A DNA stretch of 39,212 nucleotides from Clostridiaceae bacterium. Lineage in GTDB: Bacteria; Bacillota; Clostridia; Acetivibrionales; DUMC01. Numbering within the stretch: the stretch's first letter is position 1; each line of letters starts with the position of its first letter. Below are positions 25,107-33,402 of the stretch, piece by piece. The stretch covers positions 1-39,212 of the forward strand of contig JAAZDH010000317.1 in NCBI GenBank assembly GCA_012512865.1, given 5' to 3'. The notes below the pieces were generated by a model, which saw only the letters and a program-made list of their open reading frames with translations, searched no databases and had not been told where the DNA came from. Both the position numbers and the translations under genes were made by a program.

Positions 25107-25811
25107 ATGCTGAGCAAGAAAGCATTATGGGTATTTTTATCTATCCTGGTTTTGATGAGCATTGTTCAAATAATACTGGACAGCGCAAGTGAAACAGAAG
25201 GGGGCAATACATTAGTTACCGCTGATAAAAAACCGGAATATGTTATTTTTATCGAAGTAGAGGATAAAACCCTGTACCTGCTGGAAAACGGCGTATGTAT
25301 AAAGAAGTACACCGTGGCAACGGGCAAACCGGGTTATCCTTCCCCCATAGGATACTGGAAAATTATAACCAAGGATACCTGGGGAGAAGGTTTCGGGGGA
25401 AGGTGGATGGGCCTGAATGTGTCCTGGGGTAAATACGGCATTCACGGGACCACGATTCCAGGCTCGATAGGTTATGCGGCAAGCCATGGCTGCATCCGCA
25501 TGTATAATAAAGATGTAAGAGAACTGTATAACATAGTACCCCATGGTACTCCCGTCGTTATAGTAAACGGCCCCTTCGGCCCCTTTGGAACAGGTTTCAG
25601 ACCCATAGAACCTGGAGACAGGGGAGCGGATGTAATGGCAATACAGAAACGGCTTAAAGAACTAGGGTACTTTAACGGGTGGGTATCCGGCATATACAAT
25701 GACGACCTGAAATATGCGCTTCACCGGTTCCAAAAGAGCAAAGGTCTTCCCGTAAACGACACCATAGACAGAAAATGCTGGCACAAGATGGGATTCCTGG
25801 AGTTTGAATGA
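25107..25811 (+). CDS. L,D-transpeptidase (YkuD) with peptidoglycan-binding domain
   Basis: This cell-wall enzyme acts outside the membrane and forms 3-3 peptide cross-links or attaches proteins to peptidoglycan. An N-terminal membrane anchor (about residues 6-24) is followed by the YkuD domain (about 44-156). Its active-site motif is ASHGCIRMYNKDV, with H127 and the catalytic C129. A PG_binding_1 domain (about 170-230, RGADVMAIQKRLKELGYF) is at the C-terminus. The order, catalytic then binding domain, is common in Clostridia. ATG 25107 is chosen over GTG 25098 because AGGGGTG is 6 nt upstream. Translation may be modulated by the hairpin over the SD. Confidence 0.93.
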   Translation: MLSKKALWVFLSILVLMSIVQIILDSASETEGGNTLVTADKKPEYVIFIEVEDKTLYLLENGVCIKKYTVATGKPGYPSPIGYWKIITKDTWGEGFGGRWMGLNVSWGKYGIHGTTIPGSIGYAASHGCIRMYNKDVRELYNIVPHGTPVVIVNGPFGPFGTGFRPIEPGDRGADVMAIQKRLKELGYFNGWVSGIYNDDLKYALHRFQKSKGLPVNDTIDRKCWHKMGFLEFE

Positions 25812-25864
25812 TCTTTGACCTGGCATAAATTGAACTATATTCGATGCATATTTAACTAGAAGAA

Positions 25865-25940
25865 CCAGGAGTCTGCCCGGGAAAGCGGGCTCATGCAGGC
25901 AGCATTGATAGATAACCAAAACCTTCCGAGCAGGCTCCTG
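25865..25940. other. GC-rich foldable intergenic segment after the L,D-transpeptidase gene
   Basis: CAGGAG (25866-25871) can pair with CTCCTG (25935-25940), enclosing a GCCCG/CGGGC hairpin (25875-25879 with 25886-25890). An alternative hairpin GAGCAGG/CCTGCTC lies at about 25928-25943. No U-run follows, so this is not a classical terminator. It lies between convergent genes and may be a terminator-like or RNA structure. Confidence 0.3.
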
Positions 25941-25959
25941 CTCCCAGGTGTTTAATAGA

Positions 25960-26727
25960 CTATATATTTGCAAACAAATTGGAAACATCCAGCATCAAAC
26001 CATCATATATAAATGATTGAGCAGCGTCACCTGTTTTAAAAAACTTGTACATTTCAATTTCGTGGTTCTTAAAGGCATAGATAATAACCTGTTTACATGC
26101 AGGGTCAATAACCCAGTATTCTTTTACACCTGACAGCATATACGTATTTAACTTATCAACCATATCTTTGCTTCGTGTGCTATCCGATAATATCTCAACA
26201 ACCAAGGTCGGGGTTCCCATATACTTGCCCTTTTCATTTATGTTGCCTTCCATATCACAGATTACAAGCAAATCCGGCTGCATAACATCAGGTTCTTTAA
26301 AATCTTTTTTTCTAAAGTGAACGTCAAAGGGTGCAAAATACACCTTGCATTTATTACCCTTGAAATATTCGCTAAATGCAAGGTACAGCCTTGCCAATAT
26401 CTCCTGGTGTTTAATAGTTGGAGAAGACAACAGGTAAATTTCACCATTAATAAATTCCATCCTGAGATCGCTCTTTTCGTAAATCTCCATGAATTCCTCG
26501 TAGGAAACCTTTTTCCCGCCGTACTGGTAATCCAGGGCCCTTTCCCTCACCATGAAATACTGCTCAATATCAGTTATATAAGGAGTAAGCCTACAAATCT
26601 TTTTACCGTTTTTCGTGATAACAACGTCAGTTTGCTGCTGCTCAGCGTAATCCAGGTACTTTCCCAGGTTTTTCTTAAGTTCCGTTGCAGTTATGACAAC
26701 ACCTTCCTTGTAATCAACCGGTTTCAT
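25960..26727 (-). CDS. Phd/YefM-like antitoxin domain fused to a Uma2-type nuclease domain
   Basis: The first 50 residues resemble a Phd/YefM antitoxin DNA-binding domain: VITATELKKNLGKYLDYAEQ, then DVVITKNGKKICRLTPY. Residues about 75-250 match Uma2 (DUF820), a PD-(D/E)XK-type nuclease fold: MEFINGEIYLLSSPTIKHQE, D152 in QPDLLVICD, E178 in LVVEILSDSTRSKD, and KEYWVIDP. The catalytic acidic residues look intact. The usual Uma2 proteins lack the N-terminal antitoxin-like part. The start at 26727 has GGAGGTGATC upstream; a start further out at 26766 overlaps the promoter. It has its own promoter and neighbours a HepT/MntA pair. Biological target unknown. Confidence 0.85.
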   Translation of the reverse strand: MKPVDYKEGVVITATELKKNLGKYLDYAEQQQTDVVITKNGKKICRLTPYITDIEQYFMVRERALDYQYGGKKVSYEEFMEIYEKSDLRMEFINGEIYLLSSPTIKHQEILARLYLAFSEYFKGNKCKVYFAPFDVHFRKKDFKEPDVMQPDLLVICDMEGNINEKGKYMGTPTLVVEILSDSTRSKDMVDKLNTYMLSGVKEYWVIDPACKQVIIYAFKNHEIEMYKFFKTGDAAQSFIYDGLMLDVSNLFANI

Positions 26728-26745
26728 ACGATCACCTCCAAAAAA

Positions 26746-26774
26746 ATTATACCAAATCGTACACAATATTGCAA
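26746..26774 (-). promoter_or_regulatory. Sigma-A promoter of the Phd-Uma2 gene
   Basis: On the minus strand, TTGCAA (26774-26769), 17 nt, then TATAAT (26751-26746). It sits immediately before the SD, so the leader would be only about 10-15 nt. A Phd-like product could bind here to repress itself, but no operator palindrome was defined. Confidence 0.7.
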
Positions 26775-26900
26775 CATGATAGCACTATATTCTTAAAATA
26801 ATAGCACCGTATAATTATATTTATCGCACTATTTATATTATAAAATTAGCATGCAAAAAGCAGGCACTAGCGCCTTTTGATGGCTATTGTACTGGTTGTA

Positions 26901-26929
26901 TTGTTATTTTATTGAAGAAATGATATAAT
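26901..26929 (+). promoter_or_regulatory. Sigma-A promoter of mntA-hepT
   Basis: TTGTTA (26901-26906), a 17-nt spacer and TATAAT (26924-26929) lie about 40 nt before the mntA start. Confidence 0.6.
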
Positions 26930-26970
26930 GTGATTGATTTTGAACTAGCAGCATTGAGAGGTTTATTTAT

Positions 26971-27390
26971 ATGAATGTTATGGAGGATGTTATAGAAAAG
27001 TGCAAAAAAGTGTTAATAAAATATGAAAACATTTTATTTGCTTATATCTTTGGTTCCTATGCATCAGGGAGAGTAAGAGAAGATAGCGATATAGATATTG
27101 CCATATATTTAAAAGAGAAAATTGATACAAAAGAATACCTTGATATTAGGATGGATTTAATGGAAGCCTGTGGAAGGAAAGTTGATTTAATCATATTAAG
27201 TAAGGCAACCCCTCTGTTGAAATTTGAGGTTTACAGGAATAACATACTCCTGTTTACAAGAGATGAAACACTTGAGAACAATTTTAAGGTAAAAACGCTG
27301 TTTGAATATTGGGATACGAAAAAGTACTTGGATATGGCCTATAAAAAGAATATTGAGAGGATAAAACAGGAGGCGGAAACTAGTGGTTAA
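26971..27390 (+). CDS. mntA: MntA-type nucleotidyltransferase antitoxin
   Basis: A minimal nucleotidyltransferase of 139 aa. The signature is FGSYASGRVREDSDIDIA (about residues 27-44), matching GSX10DXD; a third acidic residue is probably in RKVDLII. In characterised HepT/MntA pairs, this enzyme adds AMP groups to a tyrosine of the HepT toxin and so inactivates it. The start at 26971 has GAGAGG 9 nt upstream. Its stop overlaps the hepT start by 8 nt, the usual coupled arrangement. Base composition is lower in GC than the neighbouring metabolic genes, in keeping with transfer. Confidence 0.9.
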   Translation: MNVMEDVIEKCKKVLIKYENILFAYIFGSYASGRVREDSDIDIAIYLKEKIDTKEYLDIRMDLMEACGRKVDLIILSKATPLLKFEVYRNNILLFTRDETLENNFKVKTLFEYWDTKKYLDMAYKKNIERIKQEAETSG

Positions 27391-27805
27391 AGTGGAAGTA
27401 ATAATACAGAGACTCAATAAACTATTAACTTCTTTAAAAAAAATTGAAAAATTTATGTTTCTATCTTTAGAGGAGTTTTTAGAAGATGACATTGCGCAAG
27501 ATGTTGTAGAATACAATTTATTTATTTGTATAAATATGATGATAGACATTGCAGCCCATATTGTTGTAGAAAACGATCTTGGGAACCCTGAAACCATGGA
27601 GGGAGCTTTTGACATACTGAAGAAAGAAAGATATTTATCTGCTGACGAAACTAAAACCTACAAAAATATGGTGGGTCTTAGAAATTTACTGGCTCACGAA
27701 TACTTAAAAATAGATAAGAAAATCATATATGATATTTTGCAGAATAACCTGACGGACATAAAAAAATTTGTTGTATTTATAAATGATAATTTTATTAAAG
27801 GATAA
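27383..27805 (+). CDS. hepT: HepT-like HEPN toxin
   Basis: A 140-aa all-helical HEPN protein. The catalytic RNase motif RX4HXY is present as RNLLAHEY (about residues 96-103). The stretch ICINMMIDIAAHIVVEN in the first half is typical of the DUF86/HepT family. The family acts as an RNase toxin, neutralised by MntA-dependent AMP addition at the motif tyrosine. GTG 27383 has AGGAGG (27368-27373) 9 nt upstream and lies within the end of mntA. All motif residues are intact, so the pair looks functional. Confidence 0.9.
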   Translation: MVKVEVIIQRLNKLLTSLKKIEKFMFLSLEEFLEDDIAQDVVEYNLFICINMMIDIAAHIVVENDLGNPETMEGAFDILKKERYLSADETKTYKNMVGLRNLLAHEYLKIDKKIIYDILQNNLTDIKKFVVFINDNFIKG

Positions 27806-27892
27806 CGGCCTTCTATACAATATAGTTACAAATCTTAATAGTGCTTGCACACTATGCTGTGTATACTTGGCAGCCATAAAGCGTTTATTGTT

Positions 27893-27997
27893 TCATTCTT
27901 TTAAACCATGGAGTATTACATGATCTACATAAATGCCTTTCAGGCCCAAGCTTTTCTTTAAATGTTCCATAATATTCAGAACCATCGTTTTATCCAT
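27893..27997 (-). pseudogene. N-terminal remnant of another MNT-type nucleotidyltransferase
   Basis: A 34-codon frame reads MDKTMVLNIMEHLKKSLG, then GIYVDHVILHG, and stops soon after. It matches the usual N-terminus of MNT-domain proteins, which runs ...GI.VDKIILFGSYARG. Here the frame ends exactly where the GSX10DXD catalytic loop should begin (HGLKE then stop). It is therefore a truncated, inactive remnant, on the opposite strand to and just past hepT. The assignment is by eye from a short sequence. Confidence 0.5.
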
Positions 27998-28053
27998 TTT
28001 ATAGTCTTCTTACTTTAGAGTTTTCTCTAGAGTATTGGCCCTTTGTATTTTAA

Positions 28054-28869
28054 TTAGTATGGTATTTCTGCCTCTCCTGTTTTTTCCAATTCAACGTCTT
28101 TACTTCCAAGAACAAAGATATCAATTATGAGAACCTGCCTTTCACGGTCAATTTCTCTTAATATACAGTACTCTCCATCTTTTCTGTTTGTTAGATTAAT
28201 AAATGAATTATCTTCTAAAGAATATACATATATATCTGCCCTGTATCCTCTTTCATTTGGTAGAGGTCCGTTGGAATCCAAAGGTTTTAAATGGAATACA
28301 TTAAATAAAACCCTCGCGTTATCTAGCCATTCAATAGGAGATGTCATATAATACCAATCATAAGGCCAGTCTTGCGAGAATTCTGCTTTCGCTAATCCCT
28401 TGGCATTTTTTATGGGAGTTAATATTCCATTTGTTATATCATATATTGAAAAGGCTGAAGCAAATTCGCCGTATTGCGTAATAAATATCTTATTGCTACC
28501 TGGCGACCACTTAACCACAAACCCTTGCCCTACTTGTTGTTCTTTATTAATAATTACTTTAAGTACTTCATATTTGTTAGAAACCAACATTAGACCAGAT
28601 TCATTTACGATTGTTCTCATTGCTTTATCCGGGGATTCAATATCTATATATATTGGTTCCAATAGTTCTTTCAATGATTTTTTTGCATCGCTTTCGGCAA
28701 TTACCTTTCGATTGCCATTGTCATCACCCGGAGGTTCTTCAGTTTTTTGCCCAGGTGTTACCTCTTTATCTTGGTGCATATTACTGCCAATTGGCCTGTT
28801 TTGAGAATAGACACACCCTGTTAGGCATGTTAAAAAAATAATGAAAAGTATAACTAGAAACTTCTTCAA
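28054..28869 (-). CDS. Hypothetical lipoprotein, possibly beta-propeller-like
   Basis: A secreted lipoprotein of 271 aa with no assigned function. The signal sequence KKFLVILFIIFLTCLTGC carries a lipobox with C19 as the lipid site. A polar Pro/Gly/Asp linker (about residues 28-60) leads into a beta-rich domain. VVKWSPGSNKIFITQYG and IEWLDNARVLFNVFHL are reminiscent of TolB/WD40-like repeats. The TTG at 28869 is chosen because AAAGGAGA lies 11 nt upstream and the signal then starts canonically; ATG 28890 has no SD. GC content is low, like the preceding toxin-antitoxin region. Confidence 0.75.
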   Translation of the reverse strand: MKKFLVILFIIFLTCLTGCVYSQNRPIGSNMHQDKEVTPGQKTEEPPGDDNGNRKVIAESDAKKSLKELLEPIYIDIESPDKAMRTIVNESGLMLVSNKYEVLKVIINKEQQVGQGFVVKWSPGSNKIFITQYGEFASAFSIYDITNGILTPIKNAKGLAKAEFSQDWPYDWYYMTSPIEWLDNARVLFNVFHLKPLDSNGPLPNERGYRADIYVYSLEDNSFINLTNRKDGEYCILREIDRERQVLIIDIFVLGSKDVELEKTGEAEIPY

Positions 28870-29119
28870 TGCCAGTCTATCTCCTTTCATGATTTTTATA
28901 TATTTTACTGTTTAATTATTTAATGACATATTATGATAACAACATTATTATATAATCATAATAATATGGCCATAATGCAAAAATCAAGATAATATCCCAA
29001 ATTATAGTAAGAAGTATTTTTGTCTTTGTAAGCGGATTATAATTATTGTTTATTACTTTGTAACCGGTGCTCAAATAAAAATCCAGGAGTTTTGCTAAAA
29101 ACAAGGACTCTATTAATGA

Positions 29120-29467
29120 TTAACAAATAATAATTTTTGCAATTATTACGGCCAGTATTGAACCTACGACTGAAAACATAACATTTACCTTGAACCAGGA
29201 TATTATTAATGCGACAGCCCCACCTATAATACCAATTACAGGAGCTTCACTGTCAATTGTAAGAATTCCCGGGAAAATTAATGCTCCCAATGCTGCATAA
29301 GGTATACTCTGAAGCCACCTGTTAACCCACCTGGGCATTTTCAAGCTTCCGATTATAAAAGACGGTAATACTCTCGGTATGTATGTAACAACAGCCATTC
29401 CAATTATAATTGTATATGTGCTTAAATTGCTAAAACTATTTATACTATTCACATTCACATTGTTCAT
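29120..29467 (-). CDS. azlD: Branched-chain amino acid exporter small subunit, AzlD family
   Basis: A 115-aa membrane protein with four hydrophobic segments. The motif IGMAVVTYIPRVLPSFI near the N-terminus and WLQSIPYAALGALIFPGIL are typical of AzlD. It works with AzlC to export branched-chain amino acids and analogues. The start overlaps the end of azlC by 23 nt. An AGGAG SD is present about 9 nt upstream. The link to amino-acid export fits the nearby ilv-leu operon. Confidence 0.92.
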   Translation of the reverse strand: MNNVNVNSINSFSNLSTYTIIIGMAVVTYIPRVLPSFIIGSLKMPRWVNRWLQSIPYAALGALIFPGILTIDSEAPVIGIIGGAVALIISWFKVNVMFSVVGSILAVIIAKIIIC

Positions 29468-30164
29468 TCTTATTAACTCCTATTAGTGCAGCCAGTATTG
29501 TGGCAAATACAATTGCCCATCCTGTATCCATAAACCTGCTGAAAATCCAGCTTAAAGCCATGCCAGCAACAGAGACAATAGCTATTCTCCATGACTTTCT
29601 GGCAGCAGGTACTAACAATCCTATAAACATTGCATATAAACCTATAGACATGCTGGCGCTTATGGATTGAGGTATAACATCTGCAAATACTCCTCCTATA
29701 AAGGTCCCTACAACCCATGAAGCATATGATGTAAAAATTAGAGAGCCAGCAAAATATTTTTCCTCCTGCGGGTTATCGTTTTCTTCTCTCATTGACAATA
29801 CGGCAAAAGTCTCATCTGTTATTCCAAAGGCCAGGGCAGATGCAGTGGTTCTTGATAAACCTCTGAATCTTTGTATTATAGACGCACTCATGATGAAATG
29901 CCTTAAGTTTAATATAAGCGCGGCTAATATAATTTCATATGCACTTGCTCCTGAGTCTATCATTCTTATAGCCATAAACTGGCTAGCCCCCGCGAAAACC
30001 ATTAACGACATGGAAGTTGCTTGAATAACTGATACACCTGATTGCACTGAAATCACTCCAAATGCAATAGCAATAGGAATATAGCCAATAGCTATTGGTA
30101 TTGCCGCCTTAATCCCTTTTATTACTCCAGTTTTAAATTTTTGCTTTTCCTTAATTACAGGCAT
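29445..30164 (-). CDS. azlC: Branched-chain amino acid exporter large subunit, AzlC family
   Basis: A 239-aa integral membrane protein. FGVISVQSGVSVIQATSMSL-like (short core SGVSVIQATSMSLMVFAG), NLRHFIMSASIIQRF and FGITDETFAVLS are AzlC hallmarks. With AzlD it forms an efflux permease for branched-chain amino acids. GAGGTAG lies just before ATG 30164. The gap to trkH is 79 nt, without a terminator, so the pair may be co-transcribed with trkAH. Confidence 0.93.
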   Translation of the reverse strand: MPVIKEKQKFKTGVIKGIKAAIPIAIGYIPIAIAFGVISVQSGVSVIQATSMSLMVFAGASQFMAIRMIDSGASAYEIILAALILNLRHFIMSASIIQRFRGLSRTTASALAFGITDETFAVLSMREENDNPQEEKYFAGSLIFTSYASWVVGTFIGGVFADVIPQSISASMSIGLYAMFIGLLVPAARKSWRIAIVSVAGMALSWIFSRFMDTGWAIVFATILAALIGVNKNEQCECE

Positions 30165-30243
30165 ACAGCTACCTCACTCCATACCAAAAGCCAACCCATA
30201 ACTAAGTATGCATATTCAACAGCTGCGAATACTTTATTTTCAA

Positions 30244-31680
30244 TTACTTCCAAAATCTCGGTATGAATAACGAGATTAGTGTGAACAGCTCCAGTCTCCC
30301 CAGGAGCATGAGCAACGATAAAAGCAGCTTGCTGTATATGCTTAACTCGCCGAAATTGCGCAAGGGCCCGACAAACTCGAAACCCGGGCCGATATTGCCC
30401 AGTGTGGCGGATACAGCGCTTGCGGCGCTAACCAAGCCGACTCCCTCCAATGAAACGACAAGGGTTCCAAGTACAAAAACAATAATGTACAGTATGAAAA
30501 AACTTGCAATACTTGACAGGGCTCCTGCTGAAATCGGGTGGTTATCAATTTTTACGGAAATGACTGCCCTGGGATGAACCAGCCTTAATATTTCCGCTTT
30601 TATCTGTTTCAATAGGGCCAATATCCTGATAACTTTTATACTGCCGGCCGTAGAACCGGCGCATCCCCCGACAAACATCAGCACGAACAAAATTCCCTTG
30701 CTGAAGGTTGGCCATTCATCGAAATTTACGGTCATGTAGCCGGTTGTAGTTATAATTGAACTAACTTGAAAGAAAGCATGTCTCAAAGCTTCTCCCAGGC
30801 TATGGTACATGCTTTTGATATTAATGGAAACAAGTATTGTTGATATTAATACGATGGATAAATAAAATCTCAATTCCTCGTTTTTTATAACATCCTTCCA
30901 CTTTCTCTTATATAAAGTAAAATACAGGTAAAAATTAACACCTGATAACACCATGAGCAACGCAACTACAACTTGTGTGTAAGTGCTGTCAAAAGCGCCG
31001 ATACTTGCATTCCTGGTGGAAAAACCTCCCGTTCCAATGGTGCCGAATGCGTGAATTGAAGACTCGAAAAACGTCATGCCTCCCAGTTTAAGCAGAAAAA
31101 TTGCCGCAAGTGTTATACTTGAATATGTAATGTACAAAATCTTTGCCGTATCTTTCATCCTTGGAACGATTTTATCGGCAGTCGGCCCCGTGGCTTCAGC
31201 CTTGAATACGTGGAAACCGCCCGCACCCATTGCAGGAATAACGGCAATTGTAAAAACGAGGATTCCCATTCCCCCCAGCCAGTGGCTAAAAGATCTCCAG
31301 AACAATAAACCTCGCGGAAGCACCTCAACATCACCAAGAATAGTAGCTCCCGTTGTTGTGAAACCGGATACAGTTTCAAAAAAAGCATCAACGAAGGAAG
31401 GAATGACGCCTGAAATAATAAAGGGCAGGCATCCAAAAAGCGAAACAAGTATCCAGCCCAGTGAAACCAGGACCAGTCCTTCCCTGGCCTTAACCTTTTC
31501 ATTGGCAGCATTAATTCTGGTTAAAGCAAAACCAATAATGCCTGTTATTGCAATAGTAATGATAAAAGCCATCATGTCGTTTTGCCGGTTATACATGGAT
31601 ATAAAGAGGGAAGGAGCCATTCCTATAGACTCAATTAATAACAAGCTTCCCAGGGTTTTTAAAATGAACCTATAATTCAT
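30244..31680 (-). CDS. trkH: Trk/Ktr potassium transporter membrane subunit
   Basis: The potassium-translocating subunit, 478 aa, with the repeated membrane-pore-membrane pattern of the family. Selectivity-filter segments include TVSGFTTTGAT, GTIGTGGFSTRN, SIITTTGYMT and the final LGNIGPGFE, each with the conserved Gly. The N-terminus is hydrophobic with no cleavable signal. The start overlaps trkA by 11 nt, so translation is coupled and the two form one K+ uptake unit. Whether it is driven by H+ or Na+ cannot be told from the sequence. Confidence 0.95.
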   Translation of the reverse strand: MNYRFILKTLGSLLLIESIGMAPSLFISMYNRQNDMMAFIITIAITGIIGFALTRINAANEKVKAREGLVLVSLGWILVSLFGCLPFIISGVIPSFVDAFFETVSGFTTTGATILGDVEVLPRGLLFWRSFSHWLGGMGILVFTIAVIPAMGAGGFHVFKAEATGPTADKIVPRMKDTAKILYITYSSITLAAIFLLKLGGMTFFESSIHAFGTIGTGGFSTRNASIGAFDSTYTQVVVALLMVLSGVNFYLYFTLYKRKWKDVIKNEELRFYLSIVLISTILVSINIKSMYHSLGEALRHAFFQVSSIITTTGYMTVNFDEWPTFSKGILFVLMFVGGCAGSTAGSIKVIRILALLKQIKAEILRLVHPRAVISVKIDNHPISAGALSSIASFFILYIIVFVLGTLVVSLEGVGLVSAASAVSATLGNIGPGFEFVGPLRNFGELSIYSKLLLSLLMLLGRLELFTLISLFIPRFWK

Positions 31681-33073
31681 TGTGTGGGGCCCCTCTCCTT
31701 GGCATAAAGAAGTTTTTCAGCATGGGTACTTCAGACATAAGGCAAAACACCACGAACCTGTCGCCAGGTTGTATTGTTGAATTACCGCTTGGAATAATAA
31801 CCTGGCCGTTTCGAATAATAGAGCCGATAATAACCCCCATTGGAAGCCCCAGCTTTGATAGCGGCTTGCCGATAATGGGCAGTTTATCCGATGCAATGAA
31901 TTCAGTAACTTCCGCTTGGCCACCTAAAAGCAGGGATACCGATACTACTCTTCCGCCGCGGATGAACTTCAGTATATTACTTGCGGTAATATCCACCGGG
32001 TTTAATGCGGCATCTACACCCAGTTTTTCAACTATTTGGGCATAACTAGGCCTGCTTACTTTTGCAATAACCTTCTTGACCCCTGCCTGCTTTGCCATTA
32101 ATGCCATTAATATGTTTTCTTCGTCGTACCCTGTTACTCCGATAAATGCGTCCATTGAAGCCAAGTCTTCTTCTTCCAGTAGGTTTACATCTGTTCCATC
32201 TCCATGGATAACCAGCGTGTTATCATTATCCAATTCCTCGGACAGATATTCGCATCTCTGCGCGTCCTGCTCTATCAACTTAACATGTATTCCCAGGGAT
32301 GACAACTTATTAGCAAGGTAATAACCGATTTTGCCGCCACCTAATATCATGACTTGTTTGGCGAGGGTTCGGTTTTTGTGTTCGGGTATATTGCTTCCTT
32401 GCATGCTGCCTTGTGTTAATCGATCAATATTGTTTTTTTCACCGATAACATATATTATGTCATTTTCCTGCAGCATGGTGGAACCATCGGGTATAATAAT
32501 TTTATTATCCCGGGATATTGCAATGATCAGTAATCCTTCCAGCTTTCTTTCCGTGTTTTTAAGATCCATTATTCTCTTACGGGCAAAACCCGGCAAGCTT
32601 GATACTTTCAAATCTATTACCGACACCCTGCCCCTTGCAAAGGTCTCAGAATAAAACGTGTAGCTTTCCAGCAAATGCCGGGCAATCTCGTTTGCCGTGG
32701 CAAGTTCCGGGTTGATTATATGGTCTATTCCCATCCAGGATTTAATAAAATCGATTTGCTTTGCATGCTCGGGATTTCTTACCCTTGCAATTGACCTCTT
32801 GCACCCGAGCTTTTTTGCAAAGGAAGAAACAAGAATATTAGTTTCATCACTATCAGTAACGGCTATTAAAACATCGTAGGATTTAATATCCAGTTCCTTC
32901 AGCGTTTCGACTTCAAGGCCGTTGGATCTTACCGTCAATACGTCCAAGTGGTCGCTGATGCGCTCCAGCAGCTTTGAATCTATATCAACAACCGCAACAT
33001 GAATATCTTCATTCACAAGTGAATCGGCTATCTTGTAACCCAATTTACCTGCACCGACAATTACCACTTTCAT
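31670..33073 (-). CDS. trkA: Trk potassium transporter regulatory subunit
   Basis: A cytoplasmic gating subunit, 467 aa, with two tandem RCK units. The first Rossmann motif is VVIVGAGKLGYKIADSL (residue 3) and the second QVMILGGGKIGYYLANKL (about residue 230). Each is followed by a TrkA-C domain, as in VSLLLGGQAEVTEFIASD at the end. Both nucleotide sites look intact, so ligand (NAD(H), ATP or similar) control of TrkH is likely. The ATG at 33073 is chosen because AAAGGAA lies upstream; the frame is open to 33133, but that extension falls in the REP-like repeat. Confidence 0.95.
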   Translation of the reverse strand: MKVVIVGAGKLGYKIADSLVNEDIHVAVVDIDSKLLERISDHLDVLTVRSNGLEVETLKELDIKSYDVLIAVTDSDETNILVSSFAKKLGCKRSIARVRNPEHAKQIDFIKSWMGIDHIINPELATANEIARHLLESYTFYSETFARGRVSVIDLKVSSLPGFARKRIMDLKNTERKLEGLLIIAISRDNKIIIPDGSTMLQENDIIYVIGEKNNIDRLTQGSMQGSNIPEHKNRTLAKQVMILGGGKIGYYLANKLSSLGIHVKLIEQDAQRCEYLSEELDNDNTLVIHGDGTDVNLLEEEDLASMDAFIGVTGYDEENILMALMAKQAGVKKVIAKVSRPSYAQIVEKLGVDAALNPVDITASNILKFIRGGRVVSVSLLLGGQAEVTEFIASDKLPIIGKPLSKLGLPMGVIIGSIIRNGQVIIPSGNSTIQPGDRFVVFCLMSEVPMLKNFFMPRRGAPHNEL

Positions 33074-33107
33074 ACACGCCTGTTCCTTTCCATAAAGCAG
33101 CGACACA

Positions 33108-33143
33108 TGACACGGGGACGGGGTTAATGTCACTTAATGTCAC
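33108..33143. repeat. REP-like palindromic repeat, copy B, in the trkA leader
   Basis: TGACACGGGGACGGGG is followed by TTAATGTCAC, then a second TTAATGTCAC. The ends TGACA/TGTCA are inverted. The repeat lies between the trkA promoter and its start codon, so it is transcribed in the leader. Confidence 0.7.
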
Positions 33144-33173
33144 TTCCAGCATCCTGCTCTTGCTTGTTTTATC

Positions 33174-33202
33174 ATTGTAGCACACGAAAAATTAACTTAC
33201 AA
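33174..33202 (-). promoter_or_regulatory. Promoter of trkA-trkH (extended -10)
   Basis: On the minus strand, TTGTAA (33202-33197), 17 nt, then TACAAT (33179-33174), preceded by TGC as an extended -10. The leader to trkA would be about 95 nt and contains repeat copy B. Confidence 0.6.
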
Positions 33203-33325
33203 CATATTCAATTATTTTATTATTTTATATTTCCCAGGGTAAATTTAATCATGCTGCATTGCGACTTTCTAATATTAGCTGCCTGTGACACAGCATAGTA
33301 ACGCGTTGATGCGTGACACACGGGC

Positions 33326-33391
33326 GTGACAGGAGGACGGGGGTGATGTCACCAGGTGACACGGGCGACACGGGGGCGGGGGTAATGTCAC
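33326..33391. repeat. REP-like palindromic repeats, two tandem copies (C1, C2)
   Basis: C1 (33326-33352) reads GTGACAGGAGGACGGGGG then TGATGTCAC. C2 (33356-33391) reads GTGACACGGGCGACACGG then GGGCGGGGGTAATGTCAC. Partial units (GTGACACA) lie at about 33285 and 33313. The copies abut the 3' end of dctM, and the trkA-dctM gap of about 330 nt holds no gene. Confidence 0.75.
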
Positions 33392-33402
33392 TAGGTAAGG
33401 TA

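Noticed and set aside
25865..25940. Rho-independent terminator of the L,D-transpeptidase gene
   Set aside because: Stems are visible but no U-run follows on either strand; kept only as a foldable segment.
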